From contig JBJHCV010000009.1 of the NCBI GenBank assembly GCA_050486225.1, forward strand, positions 46,078 to 110,077: 64,000 nucleotides of DNA, written 5' to 3'. The notes beneath the pieces were generated by a model, which worked only from the letters and a program-made list of their open reading frames with translations, ran no database searches and had not been told where the DNA came from. Numbering within the stretch: the stretch's first letter is position 1; each line of letters opens with the position of its first letter. The translations under genes were made by a program, and so were the position numbers. Source of the stretch: JBBDIX01 sp050486225 (GTDB lineage: Bacteria > Actinomycetota > Nitriliruptoria > Nitriliruptorales > Nitriliruptoraceae). Positions 31,906 through 40,662 of this stretch are shown piece by piece.

Positions 31906-33357
31906 TCAGCCGATCGCGCCCTCCATCTCGAGCGCGATGAGGCGGTTGAGTTCCACGGAGTACTCCATCGGCAACTCACGAGCGATCGGTTCGATGAAGC
32001 CTCGCACGATCATCGCCGTGGCCTCGTCCTCGTCGATTCCCCTCGACTGCATGTAGAACAGCTGGTCCTCGGACAGCTTGGAGACCGTGGCCTCGTGCTC
32101 GATCGTGGCGTCCTCCTGCTCGATCTCCATGTACGGATACGTGTCCGTGCGCGAGGTGTCGTCGAGCATGAGCGCGTCGCACTTGACCGCCGCGCGCGCA
32201 TGGTGGGCACCCTCGTTGATGGCGACGAGCCCGCGATAGCTCGTGCGGCCCGTTCCCTTGGAGATCGACTTCGAGAGGATGTTGGAGGTCGTGTAGGGAG
32301 CGGCGTGCACCATCTTGGCGCCGGCGTCCTGGTGCTGACCATCGTTCGCGTACGCGACGGACAGGACCTCACCCTTCGCGCCCTCGCCGGTGAGCCACAC
32401 CGCCGGGTACTTCATCGTCACCTTCGACCCGATGTTTCCGTCGATCCACTCCATCGTGGCGTCACGCTCGGCGACCGCTCGCTTGGTGACCAGGTTGTAG
32501 ACGTTGTTGGACCAGTTCTGGATCGTGGTGTACCGGACCCTCGCCCCCGGCTTCACGAGGATCTCCACGACCGCCGAGTGCAGCGAGTCGGACGAGTAGA
32601 TCGGCGCGGTGCAGCCCTCGACGTAGTGCACGTACGAACCCGGCTCGGCGATGATGAGCGTGCGCTCGAACTGCCCCATGTTCTGCTTGTTGATGCGGAA
32701 GTAGGCCTGCAGGGGGATGTCGACCTTCACACCCTCGGGGATCCAGATGAACGAACCGCCCGACCACACCGCCGTGTTCAGTGCGGCGAACTTGTTGTCG
32801 TTGGGCGGGATGATGGTCGCGAAGTGCTCGCGGAAGAGGTCCTCGTGTTCGCGCAGGGCCGTGTCGGTGTCGAGGAAGATGACCCCCTCCTCCTCGAGGT
32901 CCTCACGCACCTTGTGGTAGAGCACGGTGCTCTCGTACTGGGCGGCGACACCAGCGATCAGGCGTTCACGCTCCGCCTGCGGGATGCCGAGCTTCTCGTA
33001 GGTCTCGAGGATCTCCGGCGGCAACTCGTCCCACGAGGTCGCCTGCTTCTCCGACGCCTCCACGTAGTAGTGGATGTTGTCGAAGTCGATCCCGGTGAGG
33101 TCCGCGCCCCAGTTCGGCATCGGACGCCGCCGGTAGGCCTCGTACGCGCGCAGGCGCAGGTCGCGCATCCATGCCGGCTCGTCCTTGCGCTCACTGATCG
33201 CCGCGACCTTGTCACGGTCGAGCCCACGATCGGAGGTGAACGAGTACTCGTCGTCCCGGTCGGCCCAGCCGAACCGGTACTCGCTCAACTCGTCGGCGAC
33301 CGCGGCCTGTTCCCGGCGCGCATCGCTGACTGGCAGTTCGATCTCCGTCTGACTCAC
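31906..33357 (-). CDS. sufB: SufB scaffold protein
   Basis: 483-residue core scaffold of the SufBCD complex on which Fe-S clusters form. Key stretches: NKFAALNTAVWSGGSFIWIPEGV, VEGCTAPIYSSDSLHSAVVE (the conserved Cys), IQNWSNNVYNLVTKR, KYPAVWLTGEGAKGE and AVKCDALMLDDTSRTDTYPYME (second conserved Cys). Length and order are normal. Its GTG overlaps the sufR stop by 4 bp, so repressor and scaffold are translationally coupled. Among the most conserved proteins in this window. Confidence 0.98.
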   Translation of the reverse strand: MSQTEIELPVSDARREQAAVADELSEYRFGWADRDDEYSFTSDRGLDRDKVAAISERKDEPAWMRDLRLRAYEAYRRRPMPNWGADLTGIDFDNIHYYVEASEKQATSWDELPPEILETYEKLGIPQAERERLIAGVAAQYESTVLYHKVREDLEEEGVIFLDTDTALREHEDLFREHFATIIPPNDNKFAALNTAVWSGGSFIWIPEGVKVDIPLQAYFRINKQNMGQFERTLIIAEPGSYVHYVEGCTAPIYSSDSLHSAVVEILVKPGARVRYTTIQNWSNNVYNLVTKRAVAERDATMEWIDGNIGSKVTMKYPAVWLTGEGAKGEVLSVAYANDGQHQDAGAKMVHAAPYTTSNILSKSISKGTGRTSYRGLVAINEGAHHARAAVKCDALMLDDTSRTDTYPYMEIEQEDATIEHEATVSKLSEDQLFYMQSRGIDEDEATAMIVRGFIEPIARELPMEYSVELNRLIALEMEGAIG

Positions 33358-34118
33358 CGTCGGACTCCTCCATCGGATTCGGGTGCCGTGCCGGCGTCGT
33401 CCGCCGTCGCGGCGTGCTGCTGCAGGTCATGGCCGTCCTCGGACGGCCGTGGGGCGACGGTGCACACGCACTGGGGTGCACCCGAGGCCATGGTCGTGCG
33501 TCGAGAGATGCTCACGTCGCGCCCCAGCACCTTCGAGAAGCTGGCGGCCTCGTAGGCACACACCTCGGGGTGTTCTCGAGCGACGTCCTCGATGGCGCAG
33601 TTCCCCTGGATCAGGGTGAACACCGGCCCGTCCCGCTCGACCGAGGCGTCGAACCCGGCGCGGGACAACACCTCGCTCAACTGGTCCAGGCGGTCGTGCA
33701 GGTCCTCCGCCGTCACCGCCTCGGACAGGCCGGCGACCTCGCGTTCCATGCGCCAGCGGAGGAACTCACGGAACACGTCGCGCCCATGACGTTCGACGAG
33801 GAACGTGAGGAGTTCTGCCGCGAACGCATCGTAGCGGTGCGGCAGCAGGTGTCCTGCGGCCTCCGTCAGACTCCAGCGCTGGACCGGGCGGCCGCGTCCC
33901 TGGTTGACCGCGGTCGAGGTGACCAGCCCCTCCTGTTCGAGCACCGCCAGGTGGCGACGGGTCGCGACCGTCGACACGCCGAGCGTCGCGGCCAGTTCCG
34001 CCACGGTCCGCCCGGGCGCCGCACGCAGGTCGCGCACGATGGTTGCACGCGCCTCACCGAGCAGCCCGACGAACGAGACAGACGTGTCTCGGTCAGTCAC
34101 GGACGCTGGCGAAGCCAT
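33354..34118 (-). CDS. sufR: SufR Fe-S-sensing repressor
   Basis: 254-residue regulator. Winged helix-turn-helix at about 35-85 (TVAELAATLGVSTVATRRHLAVLEQEGLV) and a C-terminal cluster-binding region with C174, C187 (13 apart, as in cyanobacterial SufR), C217 and C219. With a cluster bound, SufR represses the suf operon; loss of the cluster under iron limitation or oxidation relieves it. ATG at 34116-34118. A CAAC-N6-GTTG palindrome lies 25 bp upstream, over the likely transcription start, so the gene should autoregulate the whole operon. Confidence 0.94.
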   Translation of the reverse strand: MASPASVTDRDTSVSFVGLLGEARATIVRDLRAAPGRTVAELAATLGVSTVATRRHLAVLEQEGLVTSTAVNQGRGRPVQRWSLTEAAGHLLPHRYDAFAAELLTFLVERHGRDVFREFLRWRMEREVAGLSEAVTAEDLHDRLDQLSEVLSRAGFDASVERDGPVFTLIQGNCAIEDVAREHPEVCAYEAASFSKVLGRDVSISRRTTMASGAPQCVCTVAPRPSEDGHDLQQHAATADDAGTAPESDGGVRR

Positions 34119-34142
34119 GAAGGCACCCTCTGGACGAGTTTC

Positions 34143-34158
34143 TCAACATGTTCGTTGA
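34143..34158 (-). promoter_or_regulatory. SufR operator over the suf promoter
   Basis: TCAAC-ATGTTC-GTTGA: a perfect 5-bp-arm palindrome that contains CAAC-N6-GTTG, the SufR site defined in Synechocystis. A minus-strand TACTAT (34160-34165) is a good -10 box, placing the start site inside the palindrome, 35 bases before the sufR ATG. Confidence 0.8.
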
Positions 34159-34230
34159 CATAGTACGAGGGTGTCGCGAGCGGCGCAATCCGAGGGGCGA
34201 CGTGCGTCTCGACGCGTGCCCCGAGGCGCG

Positions 34231-35154
34231 TCACTGCTGCTGCTGTTGCTGCTGGGGACGTCGCAGTCCCGAACCGAACGTCGCGATCGTCGGCTGGTGG
34301 GCGAGACGCCGCATCGACACCCGGACCAGCATCTCGTGATCCGTGGCCCCGTTGAACACCCCACGCAGCGGCGCCACGTCGTCGTAGTCGCGACCGCGGC
34401 CGATGGTGACGTGACGTTCGCTCACGGCCTGCCGGTTCGTGGGGTCGAATGCAGACCAGTCACGGCCGGGCAGCAGGACCTCCACCCAGGCGTGGGTCTG
34501 GACCTCCACCTCGTCCTCCTCCGTGTCCGCCCCGGAGGAGTCGTCGACGGTGAACAGGTAACCGGACACGTACCGCGCGGGCACACCGATCGCGCGGTAC
34601 ATCGCCACCGCCAGGTGCGCGAAGTCCTGACAGACCCCGCCGCCCACCTCGAACACACGGTCGACGGCCACCCCCACGTACGTTCGGCCCGTCTCGTAGT
34701 CCAGGGCGGCGACGCGCTCGTGGATGGCGTGCACCGCGGCCACGGCATCGTCCCCGCAGTCAGCCACGGTCTCCCGAGCGGCAGCCGTCACCGCCTCGCC
34801 CCAGTCGACGTGTGGTGAACGTTGCAGGAACGGGAAGTACTCGTCACGGAACCTCGTCTCCCGCACGTCCGCGAGCGACACACCGGGCCGGAGTTCGGCG
34901 GCGGGAAGGGTGTCCACGGTCGCCTCGGCGACGACCTCCAGGTGATCGTGCCGGTGGCGGATCCCGAACGTGTCGACCCGCGTGCCCCAGTAGTCGAGGT
35001 ACGACGCGACACGTGCCGACGGCGACACGGTCACGTCGTAGTGCACGAGCTGCTGGTGCAGGTCCGTCGCTGGGCATGCCCGCAACTCGTTCTGCGACTC
35101 GTGGACGGGATCGGTGTAGTCGAACCGCGTGAGGTAGCGGATGTTCAGGCGCAT
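34231..35154 (-). CDS. Bacterial transglutaminase-like cysteine protease, poly-Gln tail
   Basis: 307 residues. N-terminal beta-sandwich (MRLNIRYLTRFDYTDPVHESQNELRACP, typical of this family, quoted in part) and a transglutaminase core with catalytic Cys in GGGVCQDFAHLAVAMYRAIG, His in VQTHAWVEVLLPG and Asp in SAFDPTNRQ. These proteins act as peptidases or amidases. ATG 35152-35154 is chosen as it gives the standard N-terminus. It is the last of a three-gene cassette with alpha-E and ATP-grasp genes, a known conserved neighbourhood. The C-terminus ends in seven glutamines encoded by a CAG/CAA run, an oddity. Confidence 0.92.
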   Translation of the reverse strand: MRLNIRYLTRFDYTDPVHESQNELRACPATDLHQQLVHYDVTVSPSARVASYLDYWGTRVDTFGIRHRHDHLEVVAEATVDTLPAAELRPGVSLADVRETRFRDEYFPFLQRSPHVDWGEAVTAAARETVADCGDDAVAAVHAIHERVAALDYETGRTYVGVAVDRVFEVGGGVCQDFAHLAVAMYRAIGVPARYVSGYLFTVDDSSGADTEEDEVEVQTHAWVEVLLPGRDWSAFDPTNRQAVSERHVTIGRGRDYDDVAPLRGVFNGATDHEMLVRVSMRRLAHQPTIATFGSGLRRPQQQQQQQ

Positions 35155-35176
35155 CGGTGCACGCTCCGTCGAGACG

Positions 35177-36229
35177 TCATCCTGCACCGACCACGCGCAG
35201 CGGGCCACCCGGATGGTGGCGGAAGAACTCGTCGGCGACACCGTCGGCGACGGCGGCGACCTCCTCCTGGAGCGACTCGAGCAGGTCGTGGAGCCCGATC
35301 TCGAAGAGTTCTGCGACGTCACGGTACTGCAGCGACGCGACCATCCGGCCGAGTCGACGGGACGACGCGGTGGGCTGGGCCCCGCACAGCACCTCGAGCT
35401 GGCGCATCGCGCCCGTCAGACAGAACAGGACGCTGCGAGGCAGGTCCGGCTCGAGCAGCAGGAACTCGACAACGTCGGCAGGGTCCATGGATGCGCGGTA
35501 GCGGCGCCGGTAGGCCTCGAGCGCCGACGCCGACTTGAGCACCGTGATCCACTGGTGGAAGTCCGCCCGATCGGCGCCCTGCGCGAACCGCTGCAGCGCC
35601 TCGCTCGCCTCGTCGGCCTGCGCGCGTGCCTCGTCCTCGTCCGCTGGAGTCGACCACAGGCGTACGGACGGTCCCCCGAGGTCGACGAGCTGCGCGTAGC
35701 GCACGTCGATCAGTCGACACGTCATCTCCGCGCGTTCCAGGAGCCGCCCGACCGCCATGATCCGCCAGCCGTCGTCGCGCGGCATGGTCTCGCTCGACAC
35801 GCCGTAGATCGTCATGCACGCCCGGCGGAGCTGCCCGAACAGTTCGTAGGGCTGTTCGGCGAGTTCGTGGCGCAGGTCACGCGAGTTCAGCATGAGGAAC
35901 AGGTCGTTGACCACCTCCCACAACTCCGTCGACACGAGTTCGCGCACGCTGCGGATGTTGTGACGAGCATGGGCGACCGACGTGTGGATCGACCCGGGGT
36001 TGTCCCGGTCGAGCACCAGGAACTCCACGACACTCTCTCCGTCGAGTGCCCCGTCGTACTGGTCGGCGAGACTCAGGACGTCGAGCACCTGCCGCCACGT
36101 CTGGGAGATCTCCGCCGGTGGGGACTCGAGCAGTGTGTGGTACGTGACGTCGACGATCCGCGTGGTGTCCTCGGCGCGCTCGACATGGCGCCCGGCCCAG
36201 AACAGGTTCTCTGCGAGTCGCGCGAGCAC
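35177..36229 (-). CDS. Alpha-E domain protein (DUF403)
   Basis: 350-residue, nearly all-helical protein of the alpha-E family. It begins LARLAENLFWAGRHVERAEDTTRIVDV, the family signature, and has a second such helix pair, WRIMAVGRLLERAEMTCRLIDV. GTG at 36227-36229 has GGAGG six bases upstream and sits one base after the ATP-grasp stop. In known genomes this family accompanies a circularly permuted ATP-grasp and a transglutaminase, and is predicted to work with the ligase in peptide-bond or amide formation. The chemistry has not been shown; no independent catalytic motif is visible. Confidence 0.93.
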   Translation of the reverse strand: MLARLAENLFWAGRHVERAEDTTRIVDVTYHTLLESPPAEISQTWRQVLDVLSLADQYDGALDGESVVEFLVLDRDNPGSIHTSVAHARHNIRSVRELVSTELWEVVNDLFLMLNSRDLRHELAEQPYELFGQLRRACMTIYGVSSETMPRDDGWRIMAVGRLLERAEMTCRLIDVRYAQLVDLGGPSVRLWSTPADEDEARAQADEASEALQRFAQGADRADFHQWITVLKSASALEAYRRRYRASMDPADVVEFLLLEPDLPRSVLFCLTGAMRQLEVLCGAQPTASSRRLGRMVASLQYRDVAELFEIGLHDLLESLQEEVAAVADGVADEFFRHHPGGPLRVVGAG

Positions 36230-36230
36230 G

Positions 36231-37787
36231 TCACACCTCCACCGTCGTGCGATGGCCGTCCGACGCGTCCTCCACATCCTCAGGTTCCACGTCGATGCGG
36301 TCCACCGGTTCGCCCGCCAGCACCCAGGTGTCCTTCGATCCGCCGCCCTGGGAGGAGTTGACGACCAGGGATCCCTTGCGCAGTGCGACCCTCGTCAGTC
36401 CCCCGGGGATCACCTGGATCGACTCCCCAGCGATGGCGAAGGGCCGAAGGTCCACGTGGCGCCCCTCCAGTCGACCATCGACGAGGGTGGGATGACGTGA
36501 CAGCGCCACGACCTCCTGGGCGATGTAGCCCCGCGGGTCCGCCTCGATCTGGACACGGAAGCGTTCGATGTCCTCGTCCGACGCATGCGGCCCGATGAGC
36601 ATCCCGTAGCCGCCTGACGCCGCGACGGGCTTGACGACCAGTTCCCCCAGGCGATCGAGCACGGCGGCCCGGTGCTCGGGATCCCACAGCAGGTAGGTCT
36701 CCACGTTCGGCAGGATCGCGTCCTCACCGAGGTAGAAGCGGATGAGGTCCGGGACGAACGCGTACACCGCCTTGTCGTCAGCGACGCCGTTGCCGACGGC
36801 GTTGGCGATCGTGACGTTGCCCGCACGCGCTGCGGACAGCAGTCCGGGCACCCCGAGCACGGAGTCCGGCCGCATGACGACGGGGTCGAGGAACTGGTCG
36901 TCGATGCGGCGGTAGATGACGTCGACCCGCCGGAGTCCTCGCGTCGTACGCATGTACACGACGTGTTCGTCGACCACGAGGTCCCGGCCCTCGACGAGTT
37001 CGACGCCCATCTGCCGGGCGAGGAACACGTGCTCGAAGTACGCCGAGTTGTGGATGCCCGGGGTGAGCACGACCGCCACCGGATGCTCCCCCGCGGCTCG
37101 GGGAGCGACCGACCGCAGCGCGCGCAGGAGCACCGGTCCGTAGTGGTCCACGGGACGCACGTGGTGCGCGGCGAAGGCCCTGGGCAACACACGCGTCATC
37201 GCCGCGCGGTTCTCCAGGACGTAGGAGATGCCCGACGGGTTGCGCAGGTTGTCCTCGAGCACCCGATAGGTCCCGGCATGGTCGCGGACGAGGTCCACAC
37301 CGGACACGAGGCATCGCGCAGCGTGTGGCATGGCGATCCCGAAGGCCTGTCGGGTGAACCCGTCGGCGGTCTCCACGAGCCACCGAGGAACGATCCCGTC
37401 GTGGATCGCCGCCTGCTCGCCGACGTAGAGGTCGTCGAGAAACCGGTTGAGTGCCGTGACACGCTGGACGACACCAGCCTCGATGATCGCCCACTCGTCC
37501 GCTGGCACGATCCGGGGAACCATGTCCATCGGGAAGGTGCGTTCGATGCCGTCGTCGTCGCCGTAGACGGTGAAGGTGATCCCCTGCGTGCGGAAGATGC
37601 CGTCCCGGAGTCGTTCCCGACTCGCCAGGTCCTCCGCGGTGAGACGCGCGAAACGTTCTGCGAGGGCGACGTAGTGCGGGCGCACACATCCGTCGGCGTC
37701 GAAGACTTCGTCGAAGAAGCCCCCGGTGTCGTAGTTGCCGTCGAGAAGGGTCACACCAGCGAGACTACTGCGAACGTCCGGCGGCAT
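36231..37787 (-). CDS. Circularly permuted ATP-grasp ligase (DUF404/407)
   Basis: 518-residue member of the circularly permuted ATP-grasp type 2 family. Markers: YDTGGFFDEVFDADGCVRPHY at the start, GITFTVYGDDDGIERTFPMDMVPRI, DLVRDHAGTYRVLEDNLRNPSGISYVLENR, DDKAVYAFVPDLIRFYLGE, ELVVKPVAASGGYGMLIGP and NSSQGGGSKDTWVL. It probably ligates amino acids or makes a small peptide tag. ATG 37787 overlaps the recD2 3' end by 23 bp; a GTG 33 bases later is the alternative. It is first of the ATP-grasp/alpha-E/transglutaminase cassette. Confidence 0.94.
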   Translation of the reverse strand: MPPDVRSSLAGVTLLDGNYDTGGFFDEVFDADGCVRPHYVALAERFARLTAEDLASRERLRDGIFRTQGITFTVYGDDDGIERTFPMDMVPRIVPADEWAIIEAGVVQRVTALNRFLDDLYVGEQAAIHDGIVPRWLVETADGFTRQAFGIAMPHAARCLVSGVDLVRDHAGTYRVLEDNLRNPSGISYVLENRAAMTRVLPRAFAAHHVRPVDHYGPVLLRALRSVAPRAAGEHPVAVVLTPGIHNSAYFEHVFLARQMGVELVEGRDLVVDEHVVYMRTTRGLRRVDVIYRRIDDQFLDPVVMRPDSVLGVPGLLSAARAGNVTIANAVGNGVADDKAVYAFVPDLIRFYLGEDAILPNVETYLLWDPEHRAAVLDRLGELVVKPVAASGGYGMLIGPHASDEDIERFRVQIEADPRGYIAQEVVALSRHPTLVDGRLEGRHVDLRPFAIAGESIQVIPGGLTRVALRKGSLVVNSSQGGGSKDTWVLAGEPVDRIDVEPEDVEDASDGHRTTVEV

Positions 37788-39945
37788 CGACGAGCCTGCT
37801 GGCGAGCCCCGTGTGGCGAGCCGAGGAGTCCACGATCGCAGCCGCCGTCGCCATCGCGGCCCGTTGCCCCACGATCACGAGTGCGTCGCGGGCCCGAGTC
37901 ACCGCGGTGTACAGCAGGTTGCGGTGCAGCATCCGCCGGTGCGTGCCGTCGACGACCAGCACCACGACCGGCCACTCGCCGCCCTGCGACTTGTGGACGG
38001 TCACCGCCCATGCGTGGACGAGGTCGCGACACGCGGAGGCCGGGTACTCGACGTCTCCCGTCGGCATCGACACGGTCAGGACGCGCGCCCGCAGGTCGAC
38101 GTCGACCACGCGACCGATGTCCCCGTTCGCCACCTGGCGTTCCACGTCGTTGCGGGTGGCCATCACCCGGTCGTGGACCTCGAACCCCGCCACGGCTCGC
38201 CCCGTCGGAGGGTTGAGCGCCGCACGAAGCGCAGCGTTGAGGGCGTCCACGCCCGCGGGCCCCCCGTACATCGGGGCGAGGACCTGCACGTCGGACGACT
38301 CGACACCGAGGTGTTCGGGCACGCGTTCGACGACCGCGCGCACGACACGGTCGGCCACGGCGTGGGTGTCGGGCTCCTCGGCGAAGTACAGGTCGCCGTC
38401 GACGCCGGGAAGGTCACCCACACCACCGTCGAGGATCTCCCTCGCGAGCCACGAGATCCGGCTCCGTGCTGACTGGCGGTGGATCTGTCCGAGGTGGAAG
38501 GTGGGCACCACCCCGGAGGCAACCACGTCCCTGAGCACACTGCCCGGCCCCACCGGGGGAAGCTGGTCCGCGTCGCCGACCAGCAACAGGTGACTGCCGT
38601 CGTCGACGGCCTGCACGAGGTGGTTGGTCAGGGCGGTGTCACACATCGACACCTCGTCGACGACCACGAGATCGTGCGGCAGGGGACGATCGGCGCCATG
38701 GGAGAAGGAGAACCCGCGTTCGGCGTCGGGCCTCGCCTCCAGCAGCCGATGGACCGTGGTCGCGGCCCAGCCGGTGACGGCCTCGAGGTGCCGTGCGGCG
38801 CGACCCGTCGGTGCACACAGCGCCAGTTCGCGGTCCGCGGCCGCCACGACACGTACGACCTCCTCCAGCGTGCGGGTCTTGCCGGTGCCCGCTCCCCCCG
38901 TGAGGACGCAGACGGGGTGGTCGAGGATCCCGAGGACCGCGCGTCGCTGGTCGTCCGTGAGGTCGTCGGCCAGTTCCACCCCCGCGGCCAACCCGCCGAG
39001 CCGGGAGGACGATGCCCGCGTCAGGGCCGCCAACGCATCGGCCAGGGCCCGTTCCGTCGCGAGAGCCGACGGGGTGGTCACCACCTCCACGCCCTCCACC
39101 ACGTCGGCGACCAGCAGACCGGCGACCACGGCCCCGTCCACGCCCACTGCGGCCGTGATCGCGTCCACGCCGAGCAGCCTCGAGGCCGCTCGGACGACGT
39201 CCTCTCGAGGCAGGTGCTCGTGCCCCCGACGCCGCGCGGCGGACACCTCTGCCCACGCGCCCGCGGTCAGGCGATCCGGATCGTCCGGTGCAACGCCGCG
39301 GCGCCGGGCCAGTCGGTCGACGTGCGCGAACCGGACCCGCGGGGCCTCGAGGAGCCGATAGGGGGCGTCGCGGGCCACGTCGAGCACCGCCGGACCGAAC
39401 TGTTCGTGCGCGGACCGGACAGCGTCCCGAGTCCATCCGGCGTCGGCCACCAACTGGAACAACCGCGGCAGCGCCGTGCTCGCCGCCCACGCGTCGCACA
39501 GGTCGTCAGCCGACGACTGTGGAAGCCCGACCTCGTCGACCAGGCGGTGTGGCGCTCCAGTCACCACCCTGGGCAGGTCCAGTCCGAGGTGGGCGACGGC
39601 ACGTTCCACGTGGTCACGTGCGACGCCCGCGAAGTCCGGTCCACGCAGATGCGCCGTGAGCGCATCGAGCGTGCGCGGCACCGGAAGTTCGTAGTAGACG
39701 GCCTCGAACGTCGGTCCCCACCGGTCGTCCTCGGTCCACCGACCCACGAGTCGAAGGACCTGTCCCTCCACGACCGCCGCCAACGGGCCCGTGCATCGCA
39801 CGCCGTCTGCGTCCTCGACCGGGGACGGACCTGCGTCGTCGGATCGGACCTCGATCGCCGCGAAACCCGAACGGTCGTCGCGGAACCAGACGCCGAGGAC
39901 CTCTCCGAGCAGTTCGTCGGTGTCCGCGAGCAGTCGCTCGGTCAC
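37765..39945 (-). CDS. recD2: RecD2-type 5'-3' DNA helicase
   Basis: 726-residue superfamily 1B helicase. N-terminal OB/HhH-like region (1-290) without ATPase motifs, then Walker A GGAGTGKTRTLEEV, motif II VVDEVSMCD, DQLPPVGPGSVLRD, HRQSARS, and C-terminal AVTVHKSQGGEWPVV and YTAVTRARDALVIVG. Stand-alone RecD2 unwinds DNA 5'-3' in repair; there are no recB or recC genes here. Its GTG (39943-39945) overlaps the preceding membrane-protein stop by 4 bp, and its end runs into the ATP-grasp gene. So five minus-strand genes from 40619 to 34231 form one probable operon. Confidence 0.94.
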   Translation of the reverse strand: MTERLLADTDELLGEVLGVWFRDDRSGFAAIEVRSDDAGPSPVEDADGVRCTGPLAAVVEGQVLRLVGRWTEDDRWGPTFEAVYYELPVPRTLDALTAHLRGPDFAGVARDHVERAVAHLGLDLPRVVTGAPHRLVDEVGLPQSSADDLCDAWAASTALPRLFQLVADAGWTRDAVRSAHEQFGPAVLDVARDAPYRLLEAPRVRFAHVDRLARRRGVAPDDPDRLTAGAWAEVSAARRRGHEHLPREDVVRAASRLLGVDAITAAVGVDGAVVAGLLVADVVEGVEVVTTPSALATERALADALAALTRASSSRLGGLAAGVELADDLTDDQRRAVLGILDHPVCVLTGGAGTGKTRTLEEVVRVVAAADRELALCAPTGRAARHLEAVTGWAATTVHRLLEARPDAERGFSFSHGADRPLPHDLVVVDEVSMCDTALTNHLVQAVDDGSHLLLVGDADQLPPVGPGSVLRDVVASGVVPTFHLGQIHRQSARSRISWLAREILDGGVGDLPGVDGDLYFAEEPDTHAVADRVVRAVVERVPEHLGVESSDVQVLAPMYGGPAGVDALNAALRAALNPPTGRAVAGFEVHDRVMATRNDVERQVANGDIGRVVDVDLRARVLTVSMPTGDVEYPASACRDLVHAWAVTVHKSQGGEWPVVVLVVDGTHRRMLHRNLLYTAVTRARDALVIVGQRAAMATAAAIVDSSARHTGLASRLVDAAGRSQ

Positions 39946-40619
39946 CGCGCCGGTGTTCCACCCTCGATGACAGTGACACGCCGTGGGCCCGTGTCGTGCA
40001 GGACGCGCGGCGCCGTGGGCTCTCCGTCGGCGACCTCGGCGTCGCGACGCGCCACCTCCGCTGCGTGACCGGCCGCCGTCTCACGGTCCTGTTCCCGGGC
40101 CGCCAGGCCCTTCCCGTCCGCCATGATCCAGCCAAGGACGAATCCCACGGCGAATCCCGCCGACACCAGCAGCGCACCCCGGAGTCGGCGTCGGCGTTGT
40201 TGGCGGCGGGACGGTTCGACGCGGTGCGCGAGGTCTCGGGCTCTGTCTGCGAACTGCTGACCGCGCTCCTGAGCGATCTCTGCCCGCTCCGCCAGGATCC
40301 TGGCGATGGTCAGCGACCGGGCCACCAGGCGAGGCAGCGCGACGGCCACGCCGATCAGGGCCTGCGCCGCGCTGAGCAGTCCGATGCCACCGCGGCGCAC
40401 GTAGGGCTCAGCGAGTTCGAGACGGTCCTCCACGACGGCCCTGGCGTGTTCGACGTGTGCCGGCAGGCGCTGGATGCGATCGGGCACCTGTTGCAGCTGC
40501 TCGGGCACCTCCCCCGCCAGTGTCGCGGCCGCCGCGCCGATGGAGGTGATCCTGTCGCGCAGGTCGTCGGTACCGCGGATGACCTTCCGCCGCAGACGCC
40601 GTGATCGCCTTGAACGCAT
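39942..40619 (-). CDS. Uncharacterised membrane-anchored protein coupled to recD2
   Basis: 225-residue protein I do not recognise. A very basic N-terminus (MRSRRSRRLRRK) is followed by helical stretches, a hydrophobic GGIGLLSAAQALIGVAVALPRLVA, a charged coiled-coil (RILAERAEIAQERGQQFADRARDLAHRV), a run of Arg residues, then a likely membrane segment GALLVSAGFAVGFVLGWIMA (about 147-166) and an acidic tail. ATG 40617-40619. The stop overlaps the recD2 GTG by 4 bp, so the two are coupled. Function unknown; it may tether DNA-repair or cassette proteins to the membrane, which is speculation. Confidence 0.75.
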   Translation of the reverse strand: MRSRRSRRLRRKVIRGTDDLRDRITSIGAAAATLAGEVPEQLQQVPDRIQRLPAHVEHARAVVEDRLELAEPYVRRGGIGLLSAAQALIGVAVALPRLVARSLTIARILAERAEIAQERGQQFADRARDLAHRVEPSRRQQRRRRLRGALLVSAGFAVGFVLGWIMADGKGLAAREQDRETAAGHAAEVARRDAEVADGEPTAPRVLHDTGPRRVTVIEGGTPAR

Positions 40620-40662
40620 GGGGTCCTCCGAGATCGCGGACGTCGAACGTATCGGACCCCCA

